A stretch of DNA of 64,000 nt from Nosema muscidifuracis (GCA_028335825.1 JAIOKI010000006.1:1-64000); one strand, 5' to 3'; counted from the stretch's first letter, positions 1-13,451 are shown. Numbers and translations are program-made. The notes: generated by a model not told the origin, from the letters alone.

Positions 1-2705
1 CCTACCTACCTACCTACCTACCTACCCTACCTACCTACCTACCTACCTACCTACCTACCTACCTACCTACCTACCTACCTACCTACCTACCTACCTACCT
101 AACCTACCTACCTACCTACCTACCTACCTACCTACCTAACCTACCTAACCTACCTACCTACCTACCTAACCTACCTACCTACCTAACCTACCTAACCTAC
201 CTACCTACCTACCTACCTAACCTACCTAACCTACCTACCTAACCTACCTAACCTACCTAACCTACCTACCTAACCTACCTAACCTACCTAACCTACCTAA
301 CCTACCTAACCTACCTACCTAACCTACCTACCTACCTACCTACCTACCTACCTACCTACCTACCTACCTACCTACCTACCTACCTACCTACCTACCTAAC
401 CTACCTACCTACCTACCTACCTACCTACCTACCTACCTAACCTACCTAACCTACCTACCTAACCTACCTACCTACCTACCTACCTACCTACCTACCTACC
501 TACCTACCTAACCTACCTACCTACCTACCTACCTACCTACCTACCTACCTACCTAACCTACCTACCTACCTACCTACCTACCTACCTAACCTACCTAACC
601 TACCTAACCTACCTACCTACCTACCTACCTAACCTACCTAACCTACCTAACCTACCTAACCTACCTACCTACCTACCTAACCTACCTAACCTACCTACCT
701 ACCTACCTACCTACCTACCTACCTACCTACCTACCTACCTAACCTACCTAACCTACCTACCTAACCTACCTACCTAACCTACCTACCTAACCTACCTACC
801 TAACCTACCTACCTACCTACCTACCTACCTACCTACCTACCTAACCTACCTAACCTACCTACCTACCTACCTACCTACCTACCTAACCTACCTAACCTAC
901 CTACCTACCTACCTACCTAACCTACCTAACCTACCTACCTAACCTACCTACCTACCTACCTACCTACCTACCTACCTACCTACCTACCTAACCTACCTAA
1001 CCTACCTACCTACCTACCTAACTACCTACCTACCTACCTAACCTACCTAACCTACCTACCTACCTACCTACCTACCTACCTAACCTACCTAACCTACCTA
1101 ACCTACCTAACCTACCTAACCTACCTACCTAACCTACCTAACCTACCTACCTACCTAACCTACCTACCTACCTACCTAACCTACCTAACCTACCCTACCT
1201 ACCTACCTACCTACCTACCTACCTACCTACCTACCTACCTACCTACCTACCTACCTACCTACCTACCTAACCTACCTACCTAACCTACCTACCTACCTAC
1301 CTACCTACCTACCTAACCTACCTACCTACCTACCTACCTAACCTACCTACCTACCTACCTACCTACCTACCTACCTACCTACTACCTACCTACCTACCTA
1401 CCTACCTACCTACCTACCTACCTACCTACCTACCCTACCTACCTACCTACCTACCTACCTACCTAACCTACCTACCTACCTACCTACCTACCCTACCTAC
1501 CTACCTACCTACCTACCTAACCTACCTACCTACCTACCTACCTACCTACCTACCTACCTACCTACCTACCTACCTAACCTACCTACCTACCTACCTACCT
1601 ACCTACCTACCTAACCTACCTACCTACCTACCTACCTAACCTACCTAACCTACCTACCTACCTACCTACCTACCTACCTACCTACCTACCTACCTACCTA
1701 CCTACCTACCTACCTACCTACCTACCTACCTACCTACCTACCTACCTACCTACCTACCTACCTACCTACCTACCTACCTACCTACCTACCTACCTACCTA
1801 CCTACCTACCTAACCTACCTACCTACCTAACCTACCTACCTACCTACCTACCTACCTACCTACCTACCTACCTACCTACCTAACCTACCTAACCTACCTA
1901 CCTACCTACCTACCTACCTACCTACCTAACCTACCTAACCTACCTACCTACCTACCTACCTAACCTACCTACCTAACCTACCTACCTACCTACCTACCTA
2001 CCTACCTAACCTACCTACCTACCTAACCTACCTACCTACCTACCTACCTACCTACCTACCTACCTACCTACCTACCTACCTACCTAACCTACCTAACCTA
2101 CCTACCTACCTACCTAACCTACCTAACCTACCTACCTACCTACCTACCTACCTACCTAACTACCTAACCTACCTACCTACCTAACCTACCTACCTACCTA
2201 CCTACCTAACCTACCTACCTAACCTACCTAACCTACCTACCTACCTACCTAACCTACCTAACCTACCTAACCTACCTACCTACCTACCTACCTACCTACC
2301 TACTACCTAACCTACCTACCTACCTACCTACCTACCTACCTACCTACCTACCTACCTACCTACCTACCTACCTACCTACCTACCTACCTACCTACCTACC
2401 TCCTACCTACCTACCTACCTACCTACCTACCTACCTACCTACCTACCTACCTACCTAACCTACCTACCTAACCTACCTACCTACCTAACCTACCTAACCT
2501 ACCTAACCTACCTAACCTACCTACCTACCTACCTACCTACCTACCTACCTACCTACCTACCTACCTACCTAACCTACCTACCTACCTACCTACCTACCTA
2601 CCTACCTACCTACCTACCTACCTACCTACCTACCTACCTACCTACCTAACCTAACCTACCTACCTAACCTAACCTACCTACCTACCTACCTCTACCTACC
2701 TAACC
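1..2705. repeat. Telomeric repeat array, mixed CCTA / CCTAA units
   Basis: Uninterrupted C-rich tandem array at the left end of the window. Two units are mixed throughout: a 4-base unit (CCTA, or TAGG on the other strand) and a 5-base unit (CCTAA, or TTAGG), with occasional slips such as CCCTA, ACTA and CTCC. C-rich strand 5' to 3' at a left end is the orientation expected of a real chromosome terminus. TTAGG is a telomere repeat used in microsporidia such as Encephalitozoon and also in insects; the excess of 4-base units is unusual. The 5-base unit occurs in local clusters, including near the inner boundary at about 2640-2705. Confidence 0.95.
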
Positions 2706-2942
2706 TAATATTTCACAATATTTAATTATCTAGAAAATAAAATATTTTTAGATGACGTGTCTTCTCAGAACAATTATAGATATTTCTAAGAAAAAATTAC
2801 AAAATATAATTTTTAAATTTAGACATAATAAATATTTATTTCGATTATTATTCAATTTTTTTTATACAGAAGAAGATGAGTAAATGACATTAAATATATT
2901 GATGTCAAATGATAATTCTGTCAGGAAGAAATATATATAAGA
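2706..2942. repeat. Subtelomeric repeat block, copy 1
   Basis: A 237-base block abutting the telomere. It matches 44174-44410 in the same orientation with no gaps and about six substitutions that I can count, so roughly 97 percent identity. It contains the CpG-bearing string GATGACGTGT at 2751-2760. No coding potential is seen. It may be a subtelomeric junction element, or the terminal repeat of a mobile element; I cannot tell which. Confidence 0.85.
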
Positions 2943-3614
2943 AATAAATAAAAAATATATTTAATATAATATTAGATATTTTATTTAATTAATAATAATA
3001 TAAATCTGGATTAATTTGGTGAACTTTTAAACATCATCTCGAAATGTATAACTTCTTTTTTCTATTTTATTTTTACCAATTTAATATACGTGATTAAATT
3101 ATCCATCTGGAATTATTTATGACTTTTAAATATCTTAGAAATAAATACAATTTCGTCTTTTCTTGATCAGACCACACTAAAAATATGATTGAAAGAGCAA
3201 GAGAATATACAGCCTAATTTTAACAATATTGAAGTGTTTATATTTATTTAAATTCAAGTATTTTTTTATAAATTTTCAATTTTGTACTATGTAGTAATTA
3301 ATATAATATCAAAATAATATATTGAAGTATATAATTTACACACTTTTTCACAGTCCTAATGCAAGTAATACTTCAATGCATAGGGTTTGATATTCTGCTG
3401 TTGACTTTGATTAAGGTACCAATACTTAGATGATGCTATTTTTTGAGTTCTGTAATATGTTTTTTGTGATATTTTTTTTCTTACGTTATAATTTACGTTT
3501 CACAAGGAAAAACTAATTATCAGTGTTTTTAGACTATTAAAATCTGTCAAATTATCAAATTTTTTTATTTGATTTGAGACATGAATTTTTTTATATAAAA
3601 TCATGTAATTAATT
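2943..3614. other. AT-rich spacer, nothing recognised
   Basis: Very AT-rich sequence between the subtelomeric block and the first broken gene. I see no open frame, repeat or motif of note. Confidence 0.5.
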
Positions 3615-4016
3615 TTAAAATAATTTATTGAAAGAAATCCATAATTCCTGATTCAAATTATAAAAATAATCTTCTAACATTAAAACCACAAAAGGTAGTA
3701 AAATTGCAAAACCTAATAGTATATATATGATATAAACTGCTACTCTATGTAAATTACGACTTTGATAATAAAACAATATACTCATAATAAATATCAAGAT
3801 AATTATTGAAATAAAAAAACACAAAATAACTGTAAAATGATCAAGCAAGATATTTTGATCAAGTTCTGATACATGCTTTATAGTGATATAAGGATCTAAA
3901 ATGTTTTCAGATAAGTTATATTTTGCATGCAATGTATTTTCATATTCTTGTTCTGACGTTCTGTTTGTTCAGTATGCTTTATTTAGTATGTTAAGTAGTA
4001 CAAGAAATGATATCAT
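3615..4016 (-). pseudogene. Broken small membrane protein with two C-terminal TM helices
   Basis: Unrecognised. The reading frame starts at an ATG at 4016 directly preceded by ATACCCT, a good start motif. It codes a signal-like stretch (MISFLVLLNILNKAY), meets an in-frame TGA at 3969-3971 (codon 16), then stays open for 117 codons to TAA at 3615. Past the stop come a short polar region and two hydrophobic helices (about VILCFFISIIILIFIMSILF and VYIIYILLGFAILLPFVVLM) separated by a short basic loop. The architecture recalls the tails of the broken genes at 33494-34523 and 38218-39183, but I see no clear sequence match to them. The single TGA could be a real nonsense mutation, an assembly error, or, less likely, read-through. 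Confidence 0.55.
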
Positions 4017-4023
4017 AGGGTAT
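4017..4023 (-). promoter_or_regulatory. CCC start motif of the 4016 gene
   Basis: ATACCCT directly before the ATG on the minus strand. It places the start 28 codons upstream of the stop-free part and shows that the in-frame TGA lies inside the gene. Confidence 0.5.
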
Positions 4024-4844
4024 GATTAAAAATTTATTTTAGAAAATAACATAAAATTTATATAAATGAAACTAATTATATAATAATCATAATCACTAAC
4101 TTTTATCTATTATTTATAATTTATTTATTCTTACATATTTTATTATTTCAATATTCACAACAGAGTAATATAAGACCAATATTAAATAAATTATCTGTCT
4201 GTCAATGCTAATTTAATATTTGTGATTATTTAAAATATCCATACGTCAAATCATAACAAAATTCTTCATGAATGAAAAAATAATTATATAAGTAATCTTT
4301 GTGTTTAGTATTTTAATTTAACTAATTTTCCATCTAAATGCTATCGATGTCTTTTTCTTCCTAGTCAAGAGAAATTTTTTATAAAGTATTAATAAGATTC
4401 TGGAATGAATATATATTTCGATTTAAATGGTTTATCAATTGATACAATATTTTATTTGTTCAGTATTCTATGTAAGATATAACTTAATTTTTCAAAAGAT
4501 TTTATGATCTTGTCATATTTAATTCTACAGAAGAAACATTTAAACCTTCACATCTTGTAATATTTATCATATCAATTTATAAGAAATTTGTAAATTTATC
4601 GTCAAGAAGTTTTTCTACGTCAAAGTTTTTAATTAGAACTAGTCAATATACATTCTTTAAAATTTCTATATAAAATATTTTATATTTATTTTATATGTTT
4701 ACTATAATAGAGTTTAACATCTAGTTAAGTATTCTGAAAATAATTAAACGTTAAAATTAGAAAGAAATCAAGTAAAATTTTGGTCTACAACATTAATAAT
4801 ATTTCATTCAAATTTTACTTTAAGTGTAAATTACATTATTCAAA
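4024..4844. other. AT-rich spacer, nothing recognised
   Basis: About 0.8 kb with no supported gene or RNA; stops are frequent in all frames. Confidence 0.5.
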
Positions 4845-5243
4845 TCAAAATTTATTCGTTAGTGAGTTTATATTTTTATCTCCACCCTTTATTAAAACAC
4901 TATTTGGTGTTGTTTTATAGTAGAACACAGCATCTTTACATTTACGTGATAGAGGACAGGGATGTGATTCTACTAAAGATTTTATATTAAAACCTGTTGG
5001 CAAATCTTTTAAGGTGATTTTTTTAAATTCTCCTTCAAATTCTTCAATAATTTTAGTATATTGTGTATATTTATAATCAATTAATAATATAGGAGCATTT
5101 TTAAATCCTTCTTTATTCATTTCTTCAATATAAAAGTCGGTGATATCTTTTAATAAAATAGAATCAGATTTTAAAATTGTATTTTTTGTCTTTTTAAGAT
5201 CAGCAGTAAATATAGTTGTAAATAAAATACAAATGATATTCAT
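4845..5243 (-). CDS. Small putative secreted protein (132 aa)
   Basis: Not recognised with confidence. ATG at 5243 is preceded by TAACCTTA, a two-C version of the start motif. The first 14 or so residues (MNIICILFTTIFTA) form a short signal peptide. The mature part is soluble and lysine-rich, with a CPLSRKC pair of cysteines near residue 97-103. The pattern of a strand (APILLIDY), a helix, the cysteines and a late PNSVLIKGGDKNI segment loosely recalls thioredoxin/glutaredoxin folds, but the cysteines are not in the classic CxxC place, so this is only a suggestion. It stands alone, with large gene-free spacers on both sides. Secretion is inferred from the N-terminus. Confidence 0.7.
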   Translation of the reverse strand: MNIICILFTTIFTADLKKTKNTILKSDSILLKDITDFYIEEMNKEGFKNAPILLIDYKYTQYTKIIEEFEGEFKKITLKDLPTGFNIKSLVESHPCPLSRKCKDAVFYYKTTPNSVLIKGGDKNINSLTNKF

Positions 5244-5253
5244 TAAGGTTAAA

Positions 5254-8200
5254 AAAATTTATTATTTAACATAAAACAAATTAAATTTGACATAATCATA
5301 ATTCAAATAAATAATTTTAATTTTCTTAGATTTTATTATATATTATTTCATTTTGTGTTTATCTAAATTAAATTATCTTTTAATTAATTTTTTAAACTTG
5401 ATATTTTTTTGTATGATAGTATATAAAATATTGTTTACAAAGACATATATTTAAATTATTAATTTAAACTCAGTGTTTTTACATAAACATATAATTTAAT
5501 TTTTTTATTGAATCTAAGATCTGATTAATTGATTTATATTCATATATATAAAAGTAATTATTGTAAAAAATATCATAATTTAAAGTCTCTAGTATTTAAT
5601 TAAATTCAAAATCATTATTAGTTTCTAAATATATTTCATACACATTTAGTCTTTTTATAGTGCTAAATAATTTATTTAAATTTTTAATTTATTTTTAAAT
5701 CAAACAATAAAATTTTCATGTGTAAATAACAAATATTTCTCAATTATCTACACTTTATCAAATTTATTATTAATTTACTTCTTATGCTCATTGTGATATA
5801 ATTTTGACTCTTAGTTACTAATAATGTATTTTTTATAATCAAAGTAAATTATGATAATTATTACAATGCTATTTTATAGGATTAATATAATCTTTTGTTT
5901 TAATACCATCAATGAATATAGAATTTATAAATATCAATTATTGACTATTCACAATATAATTCATGTGAGTTGTAAAAATAGACGAGATATGATACATTGA
6001 TTTTTAAGTAAGAAATTAAACGTATCATTATAAAATATATATTTTCATTTCTCTTTAATATTAACAGTCTAAAGATCATTGTAAATTTATAATCATTTTT
6101 CTAATCAATATATTTTATTTTTCTAAAAGAAAACATGTGTGTATTTATATCTCTTAATTTCTTCTCTAGAATGATATTCATATATTTATTAATTCTAATT
6201 ATTTTCTAGATATTATAATATATTAACAATGTTTAGAACAAATCATCAATACAATTCTTATAATATGACAAACATCTCAATTAACACTATGTAAAAGTTT
6301 TAAGAAAATATAATTTCAGAAGAATGTTTTACAATACAGATATTTAAAAAAAAAAACAATTTAACAAATATGGTAATTTTTATATGATTGTCATAAGTCT
6401 ATGGATATTATCATGTTAATAATGAAAAATTGAATTATCTAAATAATAATCAATCACATTAACAAATGCTAGTAAAATAAATGTAAAATGTAGTACTTAA
6501 TACTTCTTATTATTTTTATCTATAAATGATATAAATAGTTTATTTTTTATATTGTTTAGGGGTATATCAATACATCGAAAATATTTCACTGATGAGAAAT
6601 AAATAATTTTTTTGCAATAGATACGAAAATATATATTTTCTCATTTTTAACATCAAAATAGATTTAAAAACATAAAGCAATAATATATCATTGATTTTTC
6701 TATGATATTAATAATTCACATACATTAAATCTATACAAAAATTCTGTTGTTATGATGTTCAATATTAGTATTTATTTTTTTACTAAATACACTTAACTTA
6801 TAAAAGTCTAACACTGATTAATAATTCTATGTTTACGACAAAGTGATATTAAAAAAGATACAATCATTACATATTTTATAATATATTAAAATTATCTGAT
6901 AACAAAATATGAGTTATTATTATCTCATAAATGTTTTCATGACTTTCATAAATTATACTAAATCACGATGAAATTGAATGTATAGGAAATATAAAATCGA
7001 TTAACAATGTGGTATAGATGATCTTGATTTTTTATGGTTCGATAACGAATATTTTAATTTTTCTTTGATTTTTAAAAACTTCAAGATATAAATTAATACA
7101 TACTGATATGAATAACAAATTATTAATAATGTTTTAATAAAACTTTTTGCTATTTATGAAGATTTCGTCAATATATTATGTAAAGTTTATGATTTAAGAG
7201 ATGGATGTATGAACTAACCTTAGTGTATAGAATTTAATCTGAAGAAAGTATAAAAAGAAATTCAAATCATATTGAAAATTACTACAAGTTTATTGATTCT
7301 GAAATTATGAACAATAGTCTATCAGCAGTATATATTTTATTCTATGATATTTCTGTCAATAATCTCAGCTTTATTATTTATTATTTTACTAATTTTAGGA
7401 TTACAAGATAATATAAAGAATAATATTTTTATTAGACCTACTACTCTAATGATACGTTCTAAATTTTTTGTATCGAATAAAAAAATTAATATCATGTGAA
7501 TTATTATGTCCAAATTATTTTTATAAATCTTTATTTTTCATCCCTACAAGATTCTGTCGTATTTATCAATAATATTATTTATATAAAAATAAATGTCTAT
7601 ATAAAAGGTCACCATCTTCGACTTTTAAATGTTTTATCATATTTATCAAGTTATATAATTTATTGATGTGTTTCATTTCTTCAATTTCATTAAATCCATT
7701 ATTTATACTTAGTCTTTATATTCATAATCATTTTATATACTTACTATTTCAATACTTATAGCTTGTAAATTTTATGGTCTTATGAATTGAATCCGATAAA
7801 AGATATTTTATGACTATTTTATAGTCTTTCAAGATACAATCTTTCTATAAGGAGTAACGATTTTAAAAAAAAAAGATACAATATATTAGTTACATTTTTA
7901 TTCCTTGTATTTATTTTTTTCTATGATATAATAAATCTCTATATTATGTATAAATAAACTTTTATTTTTTTTCATTGTTTATTCTTTTTATTGTATATTT
8001 CTCTTTGAATTCTCAGTAAAGTCATTTTAAAAATTATATATAGACATCAAATTAAGAAGCTACTTTCAGTTATCTTATATAATATTATTAATACAAAGTA
8101 ATTGTTTCTAAAAAATAATTATAATATATAAATTTCTAGTAAGATTAAATTTATAAACTTAATATGTGTAAAAATATACCTTTGTTGATATTCTTATTAT

Positions 8201-8401
8201 TAGTGTTGTTTTTAATAGAATATTGAATTAATGATAGTCTATTTATTCTTATGGAAATTAATAAAGTAAAAATTAATAGAGAATAAAAATTTTATAAGTA
8301 TATTTAATAAAGTAAAATAAATGAATAATAGTTAATAAAATTTATTAGTTAACATATAATATTTTCTTAAATTTATCTTCTAAAATTGTAAATAGACAAA
8401 A
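5254..8401. other. 3.1 kb AT-rich gene-free stretch
   Basis: No frame of useful length on either strand, no repeat and no RNA-like GC-rich island. I see nothing in it beyond AT-rich sequence. Confidence 0.5.
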
Positions 8402-9088
8402 TTATGAAATCTCATCATTTATAATTTTAAAATTATTAGATATTTCATAGTTAACATCATAAAAATTTTCAATATTCATGTTATTAAAATCTTCAAAACT
8501 ACTTCTGGAATATTTATCTTTACGTATTTTTTCAAGCAAATATATTAAAGCTTTCTTAAAAACAGACATATATTCTTTTCTATCTGTGCCATCATACCTA
8601 TATGATTTTAATAGAACGTGTAAGATAGATTTTTCATTAGTAAAATTGAAATTTCCACAGATATCTCCATAAGTATCAAAAGGTTTACATTTATCCAAAA
8701 TCTCTTTTTTTTTATTATCAGTAGATCGAATAATAATGTTTAGTTTGCTAGCTAACTCAATCAGATGTTTTCTACTTGGATCAAACAATTTGCTATTAAA
8801 AAATAATGCAGAAAACATAATACATCCATTAGATTTAATATAATATTCTCTCTGTATACCAGAATATTTAAATCTTTCTGATAGATATAACATATTATCT
8901 TCAAATAATTCTTGGGTATTCAGTTCGATTTCTTCTACTAAACTAACTCCATCAAATAAATCAAACCTATAAAAGCCAAAAGTATCTAAGATAATATTAT
9001 CAGTGATATCTAAAAATTTTCCAAATATATCAAATTCCATCCAATTATCTTTAATTGATAAAACACTTGCAAAAAAAATAAAATTCAT
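8402..9088 (-). CDS. Putative secreted protein, unknown (228 aa)
   Basis: No family recognised. ATG at 9088 is preceded by TTACCTT, a weak start motif. The N-terminus (MNFIFFASVLSI) is a short hydrophobic signal-like segment. The rest is soluble with no further membrane helix, alternating acidic and basic stretches and an isoleucine/lysine/asparagine-rich composition. Cysteines occur near residues 109, 134 and 144. The C-terminal 80 residues look helical (KKALIYLLEKIRKDKYS). A very weak resemblance to the gene at 21145 (a phenylalanine/asparagine-rich segment followed by a helix) may be only composition. An open frame on the opposite strand at 8478-8672 is its shadow. Secretion is inferred from the N-terminus only. 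Confidence 0.75.
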   Translation of the reverse strand: MNFIFFASVLSIKDNWMEFDIFGKFLDITDNIILDTFGFYRFDLFDGVSLVEEIELNTQELFEDNMLYLSERFKYSGIQREYYIKSNGCIMFSALFFNSKLFDPSRKHLIELASKLNIIIRSTDNKKKEILDKCKPFDTYGDICGNFNFTNEKSILHVLLKSYRYDGTDRKEYMSVFKKALIYLLEKIRKDKYSRSSFEDFNNMNIENFYDVNYEISNNFKIINDEIS

Positions 9089-9100
9089 AAGGTAAAAAAT

Positions 9101-9914
9101 TTAAAATCTTTAGGTAATGAATTAAAAATAAACAAAATTTAATGTCTAATGTAGTAAATTTAATAATATAAAATTTATCTTTATATAGTAAATTAAATTT
9201 TATATTTGAGTAATATATTAAATAATATAATATTTAATATATTTATGTAATTCTAATTAATAAAATTTAATATCTTTGAGTATAAATTAAATAATATAAT
9301 ATTTAATTTATTTACGTGATTTCATTATGAAAAAAGAAATTGATTTTCTATTTAAATAAACTTTTTTATACACTCTTCTATTTAGTATGAAATATGTAAA
9401 GATCAAAGTATTATTAATATAGGATAGTTACAATTAGATATTTCTAAGTCAATAATACAAATGTGTAATTTATAATATTTTCTTAAGTAATTTTAATTTT
9501 AACTAAAAGATTTTTTATTCTCAATAAGTCTATTATAATATTAAAGATATATATTATATTTGTAAATAGACTTATTGTTTTATTTTCTTAAAATTTTACA
9601 TTTCGACTTTTTTTTATTTGATATCCTAATATATTATATGAATCTTTTCATAATTACTAATAAAATATAGAATATATGAGATTATTTTAATTTTTTTACA
9701 TAAGAATTATAATAATATCCAAAATTATATTTTCATAATACTTCTAAATTATTCTTTGAAGATTATATTTATTCATATGTTAAAATATGAAACTATATTG
9801 ACAATAATAATTCCAAGATTTATTACTGAAGCTTATTTAATATACATGATGCAATCTTTCGGGTCAATAATATCATAATATAAATAAAAGATAATGATAT
9901 CATTATATTTTAAC
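9101..9914. other. Gene-free AT-rich spacer with an imperfect tandem repeat
   Basis: No gene seen. A tandem repeat near 9186-9320 is listed separately. Confidence 0.45.
9186..9320. repeat. Two imperfect direct repeats, period about 68 bases
   Basis: Two neighbouring AT-rich copies share the core TTAAATAATATAATATTTAA (starting at 9219 and 9287) and related flanks including a TTTGAGTA string. No function is apparent; probably a slippage or local duplication product in the region upstream of the 9088 gene. Confidence 0.6.
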
Positions 9915-10031
9915 ATGCTTGAAAATAGAATATTCAGATGTGAGATTTTAAAACCAGATAAAATAAATGATACACTTAAAAACCTTCATCTAGTCTGTGA
10001 AAAAGTTCAACTGACAGATACTGTAATTTGA
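9915..10031 (+). pseudogene. Short open relic (38 aa), possibly the start of a lost gene
   Basis: ATG to TGA with a balanced amino-acid composition (MLENRIFRCEILKPDK and onward) that stands out from the surrounding low-complexity AT-rich sequence. Downstream, 10032-10260, coding-like pieces continue in broken frames. No start motif precedes it. Not recognised; most likely the relic of a decayed gene rather than a working short gene. Confidence 0.25.
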
Positions 10032-13000
10032 CATTTTATTCATTCTTCATATTTTCTATATTTCACTCTTTTATGTTTATCATCAATCAAATTAATTCAT
10101 GATAATTTAGATCATGTTAAGACCAAGAATATATTTTATATATAAAATACTGATCATTTCAAGAATTTTATTTATCCCTTCTTAAGATACTAAAGGCTTT
10201 TCTATAATTAATCATAATTCTAGACTAATTGATTTTGAAGATCATATAATAATGAGAATAAGTTCTAAATTATATCTAATAATAACCTATTATTTATGAA
10301 TATAAGAATTCCATTCATATAATATTCAAGTATACACTAATTTTTTATTGGTCATTTGCATAGAAAAGATCTCATCAAAAAAATAAGTAAAAATAATAAA
10401 GAAAAAGAATATGAAGACTTTAATTAATTAATTTTATCTGGTAAATTAAATATAAATAACGAAGCATAAGATATTATAAAAAATTATTTTAATCAAGAAT
10501 TTCAAAATAATTATACTTTTTTAGATTTATTATTATAGTGTTTATCTTTTGGGATTCATCTTGATAAGTTATATAATGTTAGTTGAGGTTTGTTATAATA
10601 ATAAAATTAATTTAATTTATACTTATACAGAAGTTTTATTGACTAATTCATATTAGATAGTTTTTCAATTTAATAGTTATATCATAATTTTCTAAATATG
10701 ATTTAATAAAGAAAGAACCTATTTATTCCAATTCTCAGATATATATTTATTTCTATGAATATTAATAACCTTGTAATATTTAATTTATAAACTAATATAA
10801 ACAAAGTTTCTGATAATTATGAAAACTTGAATTATAATTTCTCTTTCATAGCAGTATTAAGTTTTAATATTATTTTTATATAAATAGTCTTCTCATATAT
10901 ATCATATATATGTAATTAATTTTATACATATAATATTTCAATAAGTACATATTTAAATACAATTATCTCATCCTGATCTATTATCACATCATCGACTAAA
11001 GAGAGTAATAGTTATCTCAATTAATTAGCCAATATTATAATTATAATCTTCTTAATTTTAAATATTTACATTTATAAATAACAATAATAAGATAAATTTT
11101 TTATACAAAAATAGCAATTAATAAAATTACGGATTCTAAAATATTTTATTTTAATTATTATATTTTATGGAATAACTCTAGATATTACTGATTAAGTCAT
11201 ATATTTCATGTTAAGTGTTTATAAAATTTACTATTTAGACGTAAAATTAAACTTATATATGACCTTATTAATTCTCTTGAACATGAATTATTCAAAAATA
11301 AATCAGTTAGATAAAAATATAACTAAATTTTTTTAATTAGCTTATCAATGTAATTTGAACAGATGTCATTCTAAATGTGTCTTAAGTTTATAGAAATATA
11401 CCAATATAGTTGTTTATATAATACATATTTTTTTATTCTCGTCAATTATTAATTTTCTATATATATATACCCCAGTGAGGAGACAAAAAAGTGAAGAAAT
11501 TAGTATAAATAAAAAATATTTGTTTTATATTGTATTCTAAGTATCATCAAAACTCGGAGTTTTTTCTGCTTCATAATAAATATTTAAATAATTTTCTTAT
11601 TATTTATGTCTATAATCATGATATTATTTATAAAGAGGCTGTAAATCTGTAATGAAAAAATAAAAATTATGAAAAGATACTAAAATTTATAGTATATCCT
11701 TTTAATAAACAATTTTATTTATTCTTAATAAATGGAAACAAATCATATTCAATATAATAATTTTATCAATGAAGGGAAAAATTATATATTAAATACATAG
11801 AATAATATTCAATAATCTAAATATTTTGTTATATTTGAAAATCTCTAAGGTTCTAATGTAATGATAATTATCATTACATTGACTTATTAATACAATTGTT
11901 TTTTTGTATATAATTAGACTTTATATCTGAATAATATAAGAAGATATTTATAATAAATACATATCTATATCTTATTATCATTCTATTCTAATTTGACATT
12001 AAAATTTAATTAATTCACATGTCATTAGTATAATATTATTTAATAAGTTCATATTTTGTATTAAAAATAATTTTATAGTCTATAATATTAATTTATATAT
12101 CTTTTATAGAATTATAGCATTTATTTTCTTACCCTCGACATCATAATAAGAATATTTAATGAATGTTTGAAATTCAATTTTATTTATTATATATATATAT
12201 AAAAACTTTACGATTCTTGAATATTTTTACCCTAGTATATTAGCATCATATAAAAGTATTTTAATCAATATATAATTTGCTATATGTGTTTTTTAAATTT
12301 AATATATTCTGATTGGAGTAGTAAATAATTACTTATATATATCGGAGTATTTAAGTATATTTTTCTTTATCCTCTTTTTCAACTCATTTTAATATATCAT
12401 ATACATGAAATTGATTAATGACAAGATTTAGAAACACATGATAGAACTCTAAAAATTAAAAGTTATTATATTAGACTAGTTTTCTTTATTAACTCATTTG
12501 ACATTTCAAAATGTATTCATCTGACAATAAATATACTTATTATTATTAGATTTATAATTTATTTACTCCTATTGACAAAAATTATATTTACTTTTTTTAT
12601 ATAATATATACAATCATAAACTTTAGTTAATTAAAAAGATTATATAAGTTCTAATATAACATAAATTGATTAGTACTTATACTTATGAAATATGTAAATT
12701 ATAATTTAATTAATGTATCATCTTAAGAAGATATATCACTAGTTTTTAAAAATATAATTAATTCTTAATTCTATTATTATATTTTATATATACATATGAA
12801 TAATATTTATTTTCAATCATAAATTTATTGATCCCTTTTATGTAAAATAAAGATTAACTGAAGTATTATATATTCAATTATAGGATAATATAAAACGAAA
12901 ATATAAAAAATTTATAATATAGAAATATTGTAGTGGTAGATCATAAGAGATCGATATTAGAAGTTAAATGAAGTATAATTATTGTAATTGATATTTATTA

Positions 13001-13451
13001 ATATTTTTAATTTACTTTCTTTTTACATGTGGTATATTATCTTAAATTTTATCCCTCATTAAGTATGACTGAAGATAATTTTATTATTTCAAAATGATGA
13101 TTAATTTCAATAATAAAATATCTGATTTTTATAGATGAAGATCATTAATTAAAAGTCGTTATATAGGTAAATATTTTTTATATATTATTTTGTGCATCAT
13201 AATAAGTTTATAAATTTTCATTTTTTATCTAATGTCTAATTTTTATGTTCTATATGTATGAATATATTTGATAATAATTCTATGGAGCATATTATTAATA
13301 TTATTTAGATTCATACACATAATAAATATACTATCATATTTTTTGATATTATCTATATATAGTGATGAATATCTGGCTTTAATAATCTAAGAAAAGTCGA
13401 AGTAGCAAAGAAAACAAGTATAACTTGTTAACTAATCATTCTAAATATAAA
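10032..13451. other. 3.4 kb gene-free stretch
   Basis: Stops are dense in all frames. A perfect 26-base palindrome at 11855-11880 is listed separately. An isolated ACCCC beside a GTG at about 11469 has no open frame after it. Nothing else seen. Confidence 0.45.
11855..11880. other. Perfect 26-base palindrome
   Basis: AATGTAATGATAA followed directly by its exact reverse complement, with no spacer. The symmetry ends at both edges. It could form a cruciform or be a protein-binding site. It is not associated with any gene; a chance origin is possible in such AT-rich DNA. Confidence 0.5.

Noticed and set aside
1-2705. Interpretation as an internal microsatellite rather than a telomere
   Set aside because: Its position at the contig end, C-rich strand orientation and TTAGG-related units fit a chromosome terminus better.
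9915-10031. Idea that the 38-codon relic is the start of a PCNA gene (MLE start)
   Set aside because: Only the first three residues and a vague helix agree; too little to name it.
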